The position numbers and the translations under genes were made by a program. From an uncultured Collinsella sp. (lineage in GTDB: Bacteria > Actinomycetota > Coriobacteriia > Coriobacteriales > Coriobacteriaceae), in the NCBI GenBank assembly GCA_902493535.1, contig CABUQG010000009.1:1-54702 (forward strand): a stretch of 54,702 nucleotides of DNA. The letters are read 5' to 3'. This document shows, in pieces, positions 1 to 9,400 of this stretch (position 1 is its first letter; every line of letters starts with the position of its first letter). Below the pieces are notes generated by a model. That model saw only the letters and a program-made list of their open reading frames with translations. It was not told the origin of the DNA and made no database searches.

Positions 1-135
1 GGACGTTCTTAAATGACTAGCTATAAGGGACACTCTTGCCGGCACTTGGGGACAGTCCCTAAGTGCCGGCAGATTGGGACACTTCTTTGCAAGATGGCGC
101 TGAAGATTGTCCTCGACGACTAGTCGTTTAATGCA
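1..135. repeat. Composite GGGAC palindromic repeat (family D)
   Basis: The core hairpin is at 38-70: arms of 15 bp (GCCGGCACTTGGGGA and its near-complement, one mismatch) around a 3-nt loop. It is flanked by a reversed copy of the GGGACACT/GGACGTTCTTAA motif at 1-36 and by a CGACTAGTCG-type motif near 118-130. The same words recur at 13119-13170, 35278-35411 and 48216-48268. It looks like a REP/BIME-type element. The rest of the space before tgt holds only the tgt upstream region. Confidence 0.75.
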
Positions 136-217
136 TCAGTTTCTGTCGAGTCGGTGCGGTTTGCTGGTTGCCCGTATAATGGTCTGCGTATGAACCGCAA
201 CCAAGGAGTTCCAGTTT

Positions 218-1357
<1,140 letters not shown>

Positions 1358-1569
1358 GAGCGGCGCGGGCGCTTGCAGAGCGCGGGCAACGGCAAGGGGC
1401 GAGCGGCGGCCGGTCGTCACATTTGCTGACACCGGCCGCACGACCGCTGACCGATAGCTTGCAAGCACTTGATGCATCGTGGGTACCATACCGAATAGTT
1501 GATGTTCGGGCGGGTGTTTGGCGCATGGCGTCGACCCCGCCCGTTTTCTTTTTCTCGATAGGAGCACCC

Positions 1570-2328
1570 ATGATTAAGAATGAGAACGTCGAGGGCGAGC
1601 CGGCCTACGACGAGACGTATCGGCGTGGCCCCGTGGTCATGCGCGGTCCCATGATTCCTAAGGACAACACCTACGCCAACCTGTTGGCGCCCGAGGAGTC
1701 GACCGACTGGTTGCATGCCGATCCGTGGCGCGTGCTGCGCATTCAGGCAGAGTTTGTCGATGGCTTTGGCGCGCTTGCAGAGCTTGGTCCTGCAGTGACC
1801 ATCTTCGGCAGCGCCCGCACGCCTAAGACCGATCCGCTCTACAAGGCGGCGCGTACCGTCGGGCGCAAGATCGCGCAACGTGGCGTGGCGGTCATCACCG
1901 GTGGCGGCCCCGGCATCATGGAAGCGGCCAACAGGGGAGCGGCGAGTGTCAACGGCAAGTCAGTTGGCTTGGGCATTGAATTGCCGCACGAGCAGGGGCT
2001 CAACAAATACGTAAACCTCGGTATGGACTTCCGCTACTTCTTTGTGCGCAAGACCATGTTCGTCAAATACAGCTCGGGCGCTATTGTGTTTCCCGGTGGT
2101 TTTGGTACGCTCGACGAGATGTTCGAGGTGCTCACGCTGGTGCAAACGCACAAGGTCAAGCGCATGCCGCTTGTGCTGGTAGGCAGCGAGTACTGGCAGG
2201 GCCTATTTGACTGGCTTAACGGTCCGGTGATGGACGCCGGTATGATCAGCCCGCTCGATCCGGATCTGGTACACATCACCGACGACCTCAACGAAGCCGT
2301 CGACATTGCGCTCAGCGGGTTGATGTAG
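1570..2328 (+). CDS. LOG-family (TIGR00730) Rossmann-fold protein
   Basis: A 252-residue protein of the lysine-decarboxylase-like/LOG family. Characterised members hydrolyse nucleoside 5'-monophosphates to free base and ribose phosphate (cytokinin-activating phosphoribohydrolases). The phosphate-binding GGGPGIMEAANRG lies at about 111-123 and the diagnostic PGGFGTLDE near 175-183. About 70 N-terminal residues precede the fold, as in the longer bacterial subgroup. The start at 1570 has an AGGAG-like site; an upstream extension in the same frame would overlap tgt and was rejected. The substrate in this organism is unknown. Confidence 0.85.
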   Translation: MIKNENVEGEPAYDETYRRGPVVMRGPMIPKDNTYANLLAPEESTDWLHADPWRVLRIQAEFVDGFGALAELGPAVTIFGSARTPKTDPLYKAARTVGRKIAQRGVAVITGGGPGIMEAANRGAASVNGKSVGLGIELPHEQGLNKYVNLGMDFRYFFVRKTMFVKYSSGAIVFPGGFGTLDEMFEVLTLVQTHKVKRMPLVLVGSEYWQGLFDWLNGPVMDAGMISPLDPDLVHITDDLNEAVDIALSGLM

Positions 2329-2358
2329 ATCAATCGTGCTCACGCGACATGAATACGC

Positions 2359-2394
2359 ATGGCAATCTGATGTTATCTAACATCAGATTGCCAT
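2359..2394. promoter_or_regulatory. 17-bp perfect inverted repeat, probable toxin-antitoxin operator
   Basis: Two 17-bp arms (ATGGCAATCTGATGTTA and its exact complement) flank a TC spacer. The repeat lies 11 bp before a TATACT -10 hexamer (2405-2410) and 48 bp before the antitoxin start. There is no U-run after it, so an autoregulatory operator for the antitoxin is more likely than a terminator of the preceding gene. Confidence 0.65.
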
Positions 2395-2441
2395 TTATAT
2401 TGGGTATACTGGTGTAAAAGACGAGGGCGAGGAGGTCGCAA

Positions 2442-2741
2442 ATGTCTACTGCAACGGTTAAGCCTACGACGGTTCGCATCGAAGAGGGGCTCAAGGAACA
2501 GGCGACTGAGTTCTTGGATACAGTTGGCCTGAGTCTCAATTCGTATCTCAACCTTGCTGTTCGGCAGCTGGTAAATCAGCGAAAGATTCCGTTTGAGATT
2601 GTGGGTCGGCCCGAAGTTCCCAACGAGGCGACGAGGCGCGCCATGGTGATTGCCGAGGCTCATGAGTTGGGGATTCTGCCAGACGACAGCCCGTCATTCA
2701 ATAACGCTGATGAGCTTATATCGTTCCTCGATGAGGACTAG
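2442..2741 (+). CDS. dinJ: RelB/DinJ-family antitoxin
   Basis: A 99-residue antitoxin. The N-terminal ribbon-helix-helix segment (PTTVRIEEGLKEQATEF...LGLS-type turn, N-S-Y-L-N-L-A-V) is typical of RelB/DinJ, which binds its own operator as a dimer. The acidic, flexible C-terminal half should wrap the toxin. An AGGAGG site precedes the ATG. It ends 2 bp before the toxin gene, the usual coupled order of antitoxin first. The inverted repeat at 2359-2394 is the likely binding site. Confidence 0.88.
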   Translation: MSTATVKPTTVRIEEGLKEQATEFLDTVGLSLNSYLNLAVRQLVNQRKIPFEIVGRPEVPNEATRRAMVIAEAHELGILPDDSPSFNNADELISFLDED

Positions 2742-2743
2742 CG

Positions 2744-3052
2744 ATGTTTGAGATTAAAGTCGAGGCTCAGTTTAAGGCGGATTACAAACGGACGACGCGC
2801 ATCCATCCGCAGCTAAAAACCGAGTTTAAGGCGGCAGTCGCAGAGCTTGCAGCTCGCGGCTCGCTTCCCGCGGAATATGGCGCCCATGAGCTTTCAAACC
2901 CGGGCGGCAATTACAACGGCCACATCGATTTCCATCTATCCGATGGCTTGGTCGATGTGATCGTTCTCTACTTGCCGCATAAGACTAATCCTGTGATCCG
3001 ACTGGTCAGAATGGGCTCGCATGAGGAACTGTTCCGGGGCCCGCAGGGTTGA
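2744..3052 (+). CDS. yafQ: YafQ-family mRNA interferase toxin
   Basis: A 102-residue RelE-superfamily toxin, the partner of the preceding antitoxin. YafQ-type toxins cut mRNA in the ribosome. Family signatures are visible: DYKRTTR near the N-terminus, LP.EYGAHEL in the middle, and a C-terminal RLVRMGSHEELF carrying the His and Phe that serve catalysis in YafQ. The second conserved His falls in GHIDFHLSD. The gene appears intact, so the pair may be active. A convergent palindromic repeat follows its stop. Confidence 0.87.
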   Translation: MFEIKVEAQFKADYKRTTRIHPQLKTEFKAAVAELAARGSLPAEYGAHELSNPGGNYNGHIDFHLSDGLVDVIVLYLPHKTNPVIRLVRMGSHEELFRGPQG

Positions 3053-3065
3053 TTGCCGATTTCTA

Positions 3066-3131
3066 AGTTGCGGTGGAATAGGGATTGATTTGCGGCTGAT
3101 AAGCCAAAAACAGTCCCTATTCCACCGCAAG
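3066..3131. repeat. Palindromic repeat, family B (TTGCGGTGGAATAGGGA)
   Basis: Arms of about 17 bp read TTGCGGTGGAATAGGGA and TCCCTATTCCACCGCAA around a loop of about 30 nt. It lies between two convergent genes (yafQ and degV) and probably ends both transcripts. Related copies are at 6338-6406 and 30545-30637. Confidence 0.75.
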
Positions 3132-3145
3132 TGGTAAAGGTGCCC

Positions 3146-4006
3146 CTAGTGGATGGGCCGGTAGCGGGGGCAGTAGCTGATGGCGATGGCGTCGACGCCT
3201 ACGTGGGTGGCGATGGTGCAGCCGATGGGGCCGGTGCCGGCGTCTACGTAATCTTGGCCTGCGAGTGCATGGCTGACGAGCTCCTGCTCCTCGGCGGCGC
3301 CGGTCGTGAGCACACGCACGCTGGACCCCGGATGCTCGGTCAAAAATGCGAGGCAATCGGCCATGGTGTTGGCAACGATGCGCTTGGCGCCGCGGCCCTT
3401 TTTGATGGCCTTGATCTCGCCCGATTTCCACTCCGGCGAAACGGCCAGGCGAATGTTGAGCATCTGCGTGAGCTGGCCGGCGAGTTTGGGCGCGCGGCCG
3501 TTCTTAACGAGGTTCTCGAGCGTGCGGGGAATCAGCAGCAGGTGGGCGTCGGGCAGCGTCGCTCGGATCTGCGCCTCGGTCTCGTCCAGGCTGCGGCCGT
3601 CCTCGCGCATGGCCAGCGCGTACTCCACCAGCAGGCCCTCGGCAGCCGAGCCGGTGCGCGAGTCGATGCAGCGCACGTCGAGCTCGTGGGTATCGGCAAC
3701 CTGGCACGCGTTGGCGTAGCAGGCAGACCACTCGCTGCACAGCGAGATAAAGATGGCGCTGTCGTGGCCGTCGGCGAGCACGCGATCAAAGAGCGCCTTG
3801 AACTCGCCGGCGCTTGGCTGCGAGGTGTGCGGCAGCTGCTCGGAGCCGGCCATGCGCGCGACGTACTCCTGGGCGGTAATTTGCACCTGGTCGAGCAGGT
3901 CCTCGCCCTCGATAATCACATGCAGCGGAATCACGTAAATGCCGAGCTCTTGGGCGCGGGCGGGGGAGATGTCCGACGTGGAGTCGGTTATGATGGCAAA
4001 AGACAT
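3146..4006 (-). CDS. DegV family fatty-acid-binding protein
   Basis: A 286-residue DegV protein. DegV/FakB proteins bind a fatty acid and present it to the kinase FakA for phosphorylation. The start IITDSTSDISP and the central LIPRTLENLVKNGRAPKLAG segment are classic, as is the C-terminal TGPIGCTIATHVGVDAIAI pattern. The ATG at 4006 follows AAAGGTGC; an upstream in-frame extension lacks a ribosome site. It is transcribed alone. A second DegV gene lies at 38916-39770. The ligand cannot be read from the sequence. Confidence 0.9.
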   Translation of the reverse strand: MSFAIITDSTSDISPARAQELGIYVIPLHVIIEGEDLLDQVQITAQEYVARMAGSEQLPHTSQPSAGEFKALFDRVLADGHDSAIFISLCSEWSACYANACQVADTHELDVRCIDSRTGSAAEGLLVEYALAMREDGRSLDETEAQIRATLPDAHLLLIPRTLENLVKNGRAPKLAGQLTQMLNIRLAVSPEWKSGEIKAIKKGRGAKRIVANTMADCLAFLTEHPGSSVRVLTTGAAEEQELVSHALAGQDYVDAGTGPIGCTIATHVGVDAIAISYCPRYRPIH

Positions 4007-4162
4007 AATTGCACCTTTCGTTGGGGCGCTTGCGCGCCGCCTTCTGAGAGCAAAGTGCGACAAGTATAGTTGAGTCGTTCCACATTACTAGGTTCAATTG
4101 TTGAATAGTCAACAGTTTGAAGTGTCGGTGTGGAAATCGTCAACTGGGGAAGAGGAATGCCG

Positions 4163-4825
4163 ATGGAGGCGTTGGAGATAGGCAAACGGCCGGTCGTGCT
4201 GTTCGATTTTGACGGCACGGTGGCAGATACGGGCCGGGCGGTGATGACCTCGACGTGCAAGACGCTGGCTGCGCGCGGGTTTTCGGAGGCGCAGATGGGT
4301 GATCTGCGCCGCATGATCGGGCCGCCCCTGTGGAAGAGCTTTCACGACTTTTACGGCTTTTCCCGCGAGGAGTCGCTTGTGGTGGCCGACGAGTACCGCG
4401 CCTTTTTTGATGAGCTGGGACCGGAAGAGTACCCCGTGTTCGATGGGATCCCCGAGCTGCTGGATGGGTTGGTCGCCCAGGGCAAGCGTATGGCCGTGGC
4501 GACGTCGCGCATGGAGGCAAAGTGCATCGACATGGTACGTGAGCTCGGGCTTTCTCAGTTTGAGGCGGTGGTCGGCATGAATCCGCCGCAGGGACGCGAG
4601 ATCAAGGCGGATTCGGTCCGCGATGCGCTGGCGGCTCTGGGCGCGACGGCCGACGACGCCGTGATGATCGGCGATCGCTTTAACGATGTGGAGGGCGCGC
4701 ACGCGATGGGCGTGCCGTGCATCGGCATCTATTCGGGCGCGGCGGCGCCGGGCGAGCACGAGGCGGCGGGTGCCGATGCGGTGGTGCACTCGGTGGCCGA
4801 GCTTGCTAAACTTTTCGCTATCTAA
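4163..4825 (+). CDS. HAD hydrolase, phosphoglycolate-phosphatase-like
   Basis: A 220-residue HAD-superfamily phosphatase. Motif I is FDFDGTVADTG at about residues 13-23, motif II the ATSRMEAKC segment, and motif III/IV MIGDRFNDVEGA, with a helical cap between I and II. This is the subgroup of phosphoglycolate phosphatase and pyrophosphatase PpaX. The second in-frame ATG (4163) is chosen because GAAGAGGA then sits 6-7 bp away. A seryl-phosphate role to complete the distant serCA pathway cannot be excluded, but nothing points to it. Confidence 0.85.
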   Translation: MEALEIGKRPVVLFDFDGTVADTGRAVMTSTCKTLAARGFSEAQMGDLRRMIGPPLWKSFHDFYGFSREESLVVADEYRAFFDELGPEEYPVFDGIPELLDGLVAQGKRMAVATSRMEAKCIDMVRELGLSQFEAVVGMNPPQGREIKADSVRDALAALGATADDAVMIGDRFNDVEGAHAMGVPCIGIYSGAAAPGEHEAAGADAVVHSVAELAKLFAI

Positions 4826-4879
4826 TGACGTGATGTGAGGGGCGGGCACGCTCGCCGCTCATTGCTAAGGAGGTCGTCC

Positions 4880-6316
4880 ATGAATCAGGTGGAGCAGAGC
4901 GTTGCCGAGTATGTCGACGAGGTCTGGGAGGATGTCGTCGCCGATATCGAGCAGCTGGTGAGTTATCCGTCCGTGGCAGTTTCTGCTGATGCGGAGCCCG
5001 GCGCGCCGTTTGGCCGCCCGGTCCGTGACGCACTCGATTGCGCGCTCGGCATCGCGCAAAAGCTCGGCTACCTGACGAGCGACGACGAGGGCTTTGTGGG
5101 AATCGCCGATATTCCGGGCCGCGGCGATAAGCAGCTCGCGACCATCTGCCATGTGGACGTGGTGCCCGCTGGCCCCGGTTGGAACACCGACCCGTTTGCG
5201 ATGGAGCGCCGCGAGGGCTGGCTGCTCGGCCGTGGCGTGATCGACGACAAGGGTCCGGCGGTGTTGTCGCTCTATGCCGGCGCCTACCTGCTCAAGCACG
5301 GCATTGTGCCGCGCTATACCTTCCGTGCGCTGCTGGGCTGCGATGAGGAAGTGGGCATGTCCGACGTTCACCATTATCTGGAGAACCACGCAGACCCCGA
5401 CTTTCTATTTACGCCCGATGCCGAGTTCCCGGTCTGTAATGCCGAGAAGGGCCAGTTTGGGGCGACGTTTGTGAGCCCCAAGATCGACGGCGGGCGCATT
5501 GTGTCCTGGAGCGGTGCCGAGGCGAGCAACGCCATTCCGTCGCAGTCTATCTGCGAGCTTGCGATTGCCGCCGATGAGCTGCCGGCACCCGCTGAGAATG
5601 CCGACCGCCTGGAGATCACCGCACTCGATAACGGGCATGCGCAGATTTTCGCCCACGGCATTGGCGGTCATGCCTCGATGCCCGAGGGAACGATCAATGC
5701 CGTCGGCCTCATCGTGGCGTATCTGCGTGAGGCCGAGGACGCGTTTGGTGCGCGCGACGAGCGCCTGCTGACGCCTGCCGAGCATGAGTTTGTCAAGTTT
5801 CTGGCCTTTGTGCATGCGGACGCCTATGGTCGCGGCCTGGGTATCGATGCGACGAGCGCGGCGTTTGGCCCGCTCACGTGCAACCCCGGCGTCATCCGTG
5901 TGGCGGATGGCCATATCGAGCAGGTCATCGACGTGCGCTTCCCCGATAGCACCAGCGCCGATACCATCTGCGAGCAGCTTGAGCCGCTCGTGGGCCGCTT
6001 TGGTGTGACGTATCGCGTGGGTCGTGCCAAGGTGCCGTTCTCGGTCTCTGCCGACGATCCGGCCGTGAAGGCGCTTATCGATACCTATAACGAGTTTACG
6101 GGCAAGCATGCCGAGCCCTTTGCCATGGGCGGCGGCACGTATGCGCGCAATTTTGCCCGCGCCGTATCGTTTGGCCCCGAGGAGACTGGCCTGGAGCTGC
6201 CCGCATGGGGCGGCCAGATGCACGGCCCCAACGAGTGCGCCAACGAGGAACAGCTCAAGCAGGCGCTCAAGATCTATATCGTGGCGATCCTGCGCCTCAA
6301 CGAGCTCGAACTTTAA
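4880..6316 (+). CDS. Sapep-family Mn2+/Zn2+-dependent dipeptidase (M20)
   Basis: A 478-residue metallopeptidase of the PepV/Sapep group that cleaves dipeptides in the cytoplasm. Metal ligands are visible: H91 and D93 in CHVDVVPAG, Asp in VIDDKGP near 122, the Glu pair in CDEEVG near 156-157, Asp in FTPDAEFP, and a late His in GQMHGPNE. The lid/dimer domain includes HGIGGHASMPEG. TAAGGAGG precedes the ATG. It follows the HAD gene by 54 bp on the same strand and may be co-transcribed. Confidence 0.9.
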   Translation: MNQVEQSVAEYVDEVWEDVVADIEQLVSYPSVAVSADAEPGAPFGRPVRDALDCALGIAQKLGYLTSDDEGFVGIADIPGRGDKQLATICHVDVVPAGPGWNTDPFAMERREGWLLGRGVIDDKGPAVLSLYAGAYLLKHGIVPRYTFRALLGCDEEVGMSDVHHYLENHADPDFLFTPDAEFPVCNAEKGQFGATFVSPKIDGGRIVSWSGAEASNAIPSQSICELAIAADELPAPAENADRLEITALDNGHAQIFAHGIGGHASMPEGTINAVGLIVAYLREAEDAFGARDERLLTPAEHEFVKFLAFVHADAYGRGLGIDATSAAFGPLTCNPGVIRVADGHIEQVIDVRFPDSTSADTICEQLEPLVGRFGVTYRVGRAKVPFSVSADDPAVKALIDTYNEFTGKHAEPFAMGGGTYARNFARAVSFGPEETGLELPAWGGQMHGPNECANEEQLKQALKIYIVAILRLNELEL

Positions 6317-6337
6317 GGTTACGCGGTTTTCCAATCT

Positions 6338-6406
6338 AAGTTGCGGTGGAATAGTTCCTAGAATGGGCCATTTGATGGCCAAACAGGAATTATTTCACCG
6401 CAACTT
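6338..6406. repeat. Palindromic repeat, family B (imperfect copy)
   Basis: Arms AAGTTGCGGTGGAATAGTTCCT and AGGAATTATTTCACCGCAACTT pair with a few mismatches; an inner GGCCATTTGATGGCC hairpin fills the loop. It lies 22 bp after the dipeptidase stop, where it could act as a terminator. Confidence 0.65.
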
Positions 6407-6609
6407 CGTTTTTATTGGTGTAAAAGGCGGGTCATGCTTGGTGGTGAATTTGTTATTCGTTTGTAAAGCCGAGCCGCGTTTGCGGTAAGGGTCTATCAGA
6501 TGCCCGTAAGAAACCGCAGTTGGCACGGGCGCTGCCCGGTCGGGGCCGTATCTTTCCAAACAGCAAAGCGGGCAGGGTGCCCGCGATTCGCATGTATGAA
6601 AGGAAGATC

Positions 6610-7548
6610 ATGCTCGATCAGGCTTATTCTCGTCGTCAGTTCCTCGGCCTCGCTGGTGGTCTTGCCAGCATCGTCGGTCTCGGTCTCGTTGGTTGCGGCG
6701 GCTCCGGCGCATCCGACGCCGCTGACAAGGGTAGCGCCGCTGCTGCCGAGTCCGTCTCCGGCGAGGTGACCTACGACGGTGCCTCTTCGTTCCAGGCTCT
6801 CGTCGAGGCCGCTGCCGAGAAGTTCATGGATGCCAACCCGGACGTCTCCGTCTCCGGCTCGGGCAACGGTTCGGGCAAGGGCCTGACCGCTGTCGCCGCC
6901 GGCACCGTTACCATCGGTAACTCCGACGTCTTCGCCGAGACCAAGCTCGAGGCCGACCAGGTCAAGAACCTCGTCGACCACGAGGTCGCCGTTGTGGGCA
7001 TGGGTCCCGTCGTCTCCAAGAACGTGACGGTCGACGACCTGTCCCTTGAGCAGCTCAAGGGCATCTTCTCCGGCCAGATCACCAACTGGAAGGAGGTCGG
7101 CGGCGACGACGCCACCATCGTCGTGCTCAACCGCAAGGCCGGCTCCGGTACCCGAGCCACCTTCGAGGCAGCCGTCTTTGGCGACGAGGCCGTCGACTTT
7201 AAGGGCGACGCCGAGCTCGACAAGTCCGGCGATGTCCAGACTCAGATGGGCAGCACCGACAACGCCATCTCCTACCTGGACTTCTCGCACTTCGATGACT
7301 CCAAGTTCAACGCCATCAAGGTCGAGGGCGTGGAGCCCAAGAGCGCAAACGTCACCGACGACTCCTTTAAGATCTGGGCTACCGAGCACATGTACTGCGC
7401 TAAGGACGCCGACGAGGCCACCAAGGCCTTCCTGGAGTTCATGCTTTCCGACGACGTCCAGGGCAAGCTCGTCGAGGAGCAGGGCTTCATCCCCGTCTCT
7501 GCCATGAAGGTCGTTAAGGATGCCAGCGGCAAGGTCTCCGCTAAATAA
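6610..7548 (+). CDS. pstS: PstS, phosphate-binding lipoprotein
   Basis: The 312-residue substrate-binding component of the high-affinity phosphate ABC importer. Residues 8-9 are a twin arginine (SRRQFLGLAGG) and residues 26-29 a lipobox (LVGC), so it looks like a Tat-exported lipoprotein anchored at Cys29. The mature part has PBP-like phosphate-binding features: SGSGNGSGKGL, QITNWKEVGGDDATIVV and RKAGSGTRATFE. The ATG at 6610 follows AAAGGAAG; upstream in-frame starts would spoil the signal peptide. It heads the pstSCAB operon. Confidence 0.95.
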   Translation: MLDQAYSRRQFLGLAGGLASIVGLGLVGCGGSGASDAADKGSAAAAESVSGEVTYDGASSFQALVEAAAEKFMDANPDVSVSGSGNGSGKGLTAVAAGTVTIGNSDVFAETKLEADQVKNLVDHEVAVVGMGPVVSKNVTVDDLSLEQLKGIFSGQITNWKEVGGDDATIVVLNRKAGSGTRATFEAAVFGDEAVDFKGDAELDKSGDVQTQMGSTDNAISYLDFSHFDDSKFNAIKVEGVEPKSANVTDDSFKIWATEHMYCAKDADEATKAFLEFMLSDDVQGKLVEEQGFIPVSAMKVVKDASGKVSAK

Positions 7549-7572
7549 GTAATCGCCCCGGAAAGGTTTGCA

Positions 7573-8481
7573 ATGGCAAAACAGCTGCCAAAACGCGACC
7601 TTGAGAACGTGGGCCTGGGCGTCACGGGCGCGTGCGTAGCGCTCGTGACGCTTGTCGTTGCCGCGCTCATCTTTATGGTCGCCCAAAAGGGCCTCTCGGC
7701 TTTTCTCAAGGACGGCGTTTCGGTCGTCGAGTTCTTCACCGGCACCAAGTGGGACCTGGCCAACACGGCTAAAAACGGCCTGCCCTATACCGGCGCCCTG
7801 CCCCTGATCGTCACCTCGTTTGCGGTCATGGTGCTCTCCACGCTCATCGCATTGCCCATCGCCATCGGCTCTGCCATCTTTGCAGTCGAGATTAGCCCTA
7901 AGTTTGGTTCCAAGGTCTTTCAGCCGCTTATTGAGCTTTTGACCGGCATTCCCTCGGTCGTCTTTGGCCTGATCGGTTTTCACGTGGTCGTCGGTCTTAT
8001 GAAGAGCGTTTTCCACGTGAGTACGGGCTTGGGCATCTTGCCCGGCGCCATCGTGCTGGCCGTCATGATCCTGCCGACCATGACCACGCTTTCGGTCGAT
8101 GGCCTGCGCGCCGTGCCCGACAGCTACCGTCAGGGTTCGCTCGCGCTGGGCTACACCCGCTGGCAGACCATCTGGCACGTGGTGCTCAAGTCCGCCATGC
8201 CGTCGCTCATGACTGCAGTCATCCTTGGCATGACGCGTGCCTTTGGCGAGACGCTCGCCGTGCGCATGGTCATCGGCGGTATCGAGGCCATGCCGACGTC
8301 GCTGCTGTCGCCGGCGTCCACCATCACCACCACGCTTACCACGTCTATGGCGGTCTATGCCGAGGGTTCGGCCCAGGACGATGTTCTGTGGGCGCTCGGT
8401 CTGCTGCTGATGGGCATGAGCCTCATCTTCATCCTGATTATCCATCTCATTGGCCGCAAGGGGGCGAAGGCTCGTGGCTAG
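7573..8481 (+). CDS. pstC: PstC, phosphate ABC transporter permease
   Basis: A 302-residue inner-membrane permease with about six hydrophobic spans. The transporter coupling loop reads DGLRAVPDSYRQGSLALGYTRWQT, the EAA motif through which the ATPase PstB drives the channel. GIPSVVFGLIGF is also diagnostic of Pst permeases. It starts 24 bp after pstS with AAAGG upstream, and its last 8 bp overlap the start of pstA. Confidence 0.95.
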   Translation: MAKQLPKRDLENVGLGVTGACVALVTLVVAALIFMVAQKGLSAFLKDGVSVVEFFTGTKWDLANTAKNGLPYTGALPLIVTSFAVMVLSTLIALPIAIGSAIFAVEISPKFGSKVFQPLIELLTGIPSVVFGLIGFHVVVGLMKSVFHVSTGLGILPGAIVLAVMILPTMTTLSVDGLRAVPDSYRQGSLALGYTRWQTIWHVVLKSAMPSLMTAVILGMTRAFGETLAVRMVIGGIEAMPTSLLSPASTITTTLTTSMAVYAEGSAQDDVLWALGLLLMGMSLIFILIIHLIGRKGAKARG

Positions 8482-9400
8482 CACGCGCATCCATATCGAC
8501 GAGGCGAGGTTCGGGCGCGTCCAAAAGCAGGATCGCATCGCCACGGGCGTGCTGACGGCAATCGTCGCTATCGTCATGCTCGTCGTCATTTCCATGGTGG
8601 CCTATATCCTGTTCGAGGGCATCTCGACGCTGTTCCAGCCGGGCTTTCTCACGCAGCCCGCGCGCGCCAACGGAACCCAAGGCGGCGTGCTCTACCAGCT
8701 GTTCGACTCGTTCTATCTGCTGCTGATCGCCCTGATTATTTCGGTGCCCATCAGCCTGGGTGGCGCGGTCTTCCTGGTTGAGTACGCGCCGGACGGGCCC
8801 ATCCGCGACATCGCCTCTACCGCCATCGAGACGCTGTCCTCGCTGCCTTCCATCGTCGTCGGCATGTTCGGCTTTCTGGTGTTCTCGGTGCAGCTGGGCT
8901 GGAAGTACTCCATCATCTCCGGCGCCGTCGCGCTCACCATGTTCAACATCCCCATCCTGGTGCGCGTGATCCAGCAGGCGCTCGAGGATGTGCCGCAGAC
9001 CCAGCGCGATGCGTGCCTGGCCATGGGTCTCACCCGCTGGGAGGCCACGCTGCACATCTTGATTCCCGAGGCCATGCCCGCCATCGTGACCGGCATCGTG
9101 CTTTCGGCCGGCCGCGTGTTTGGCGAGGCGGCGGCGCTGCTTTTTACCTCGGGCATGAGCTCACCGGTGCGTCTGAACTTCTTGAGCTTTAACCTGTCGA
9201 GCCCCACCTGCGCCTGGAACGTGTTCCGCCCCGGTGAGTCGCTCGCCGTGCACATCTACAAGATCTATGGCGAGGGCAGCCCCGAGGCCCAGCAGATCGT
9301 TTGGGGCACCGCGGCGCTGCTGATGATTTGCGTGTTGCTGTTTAACGTAGTCGCCCGTATCGTGGGCAAACAACTGGCAAGGAAGATGACGGCCGAATGA
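8474..9400 (+). CDS. pstA: PstA, phosphate ABC transporter permease
   Basis: The 308-residue second permease of the phosphate importer. It has SLPSIVVGMFGFLVF and an EAA-type coupling loop (QALEDVPQTQRDACLAMGLTRWEA), with about six membrane spans. The GTG at 8474 is preferred: GGGGCGAAGG lies just upstream and the GTGGCTAG overlap with the pstC stop is the usual coupling arrangement. A start further inside pstC (8450) is possible. The stop overlaps the pstB start as ATGA. Confidence 0.93.
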   Translation: MASTRIHIDEARFGRVQKQDRIATGVLTAIVAIVMLVVISMVAYILFEGISTLFQPGFLTQPARANGTQGGVLYQLFDSFYLLLIALIISVPISLGGAVFLVEYAPDGPIRDIASTAIETLSSLPSIVVGMFGFLVFSVQLGWKYSIISGAVALTMFNIPILVRVIQQALEDVPQTQRDACLAMGLTRWEATLHILIPEAMPAIVTGIVLSAGRVFGEAAALLFTSGMSSPVRLNFLSFNLSSPTCAWNVFRPGESLAVHIYKIYGEGSPEAQQIVWGTAALLMICVLLFNVVARIVGKQLARKMTAE

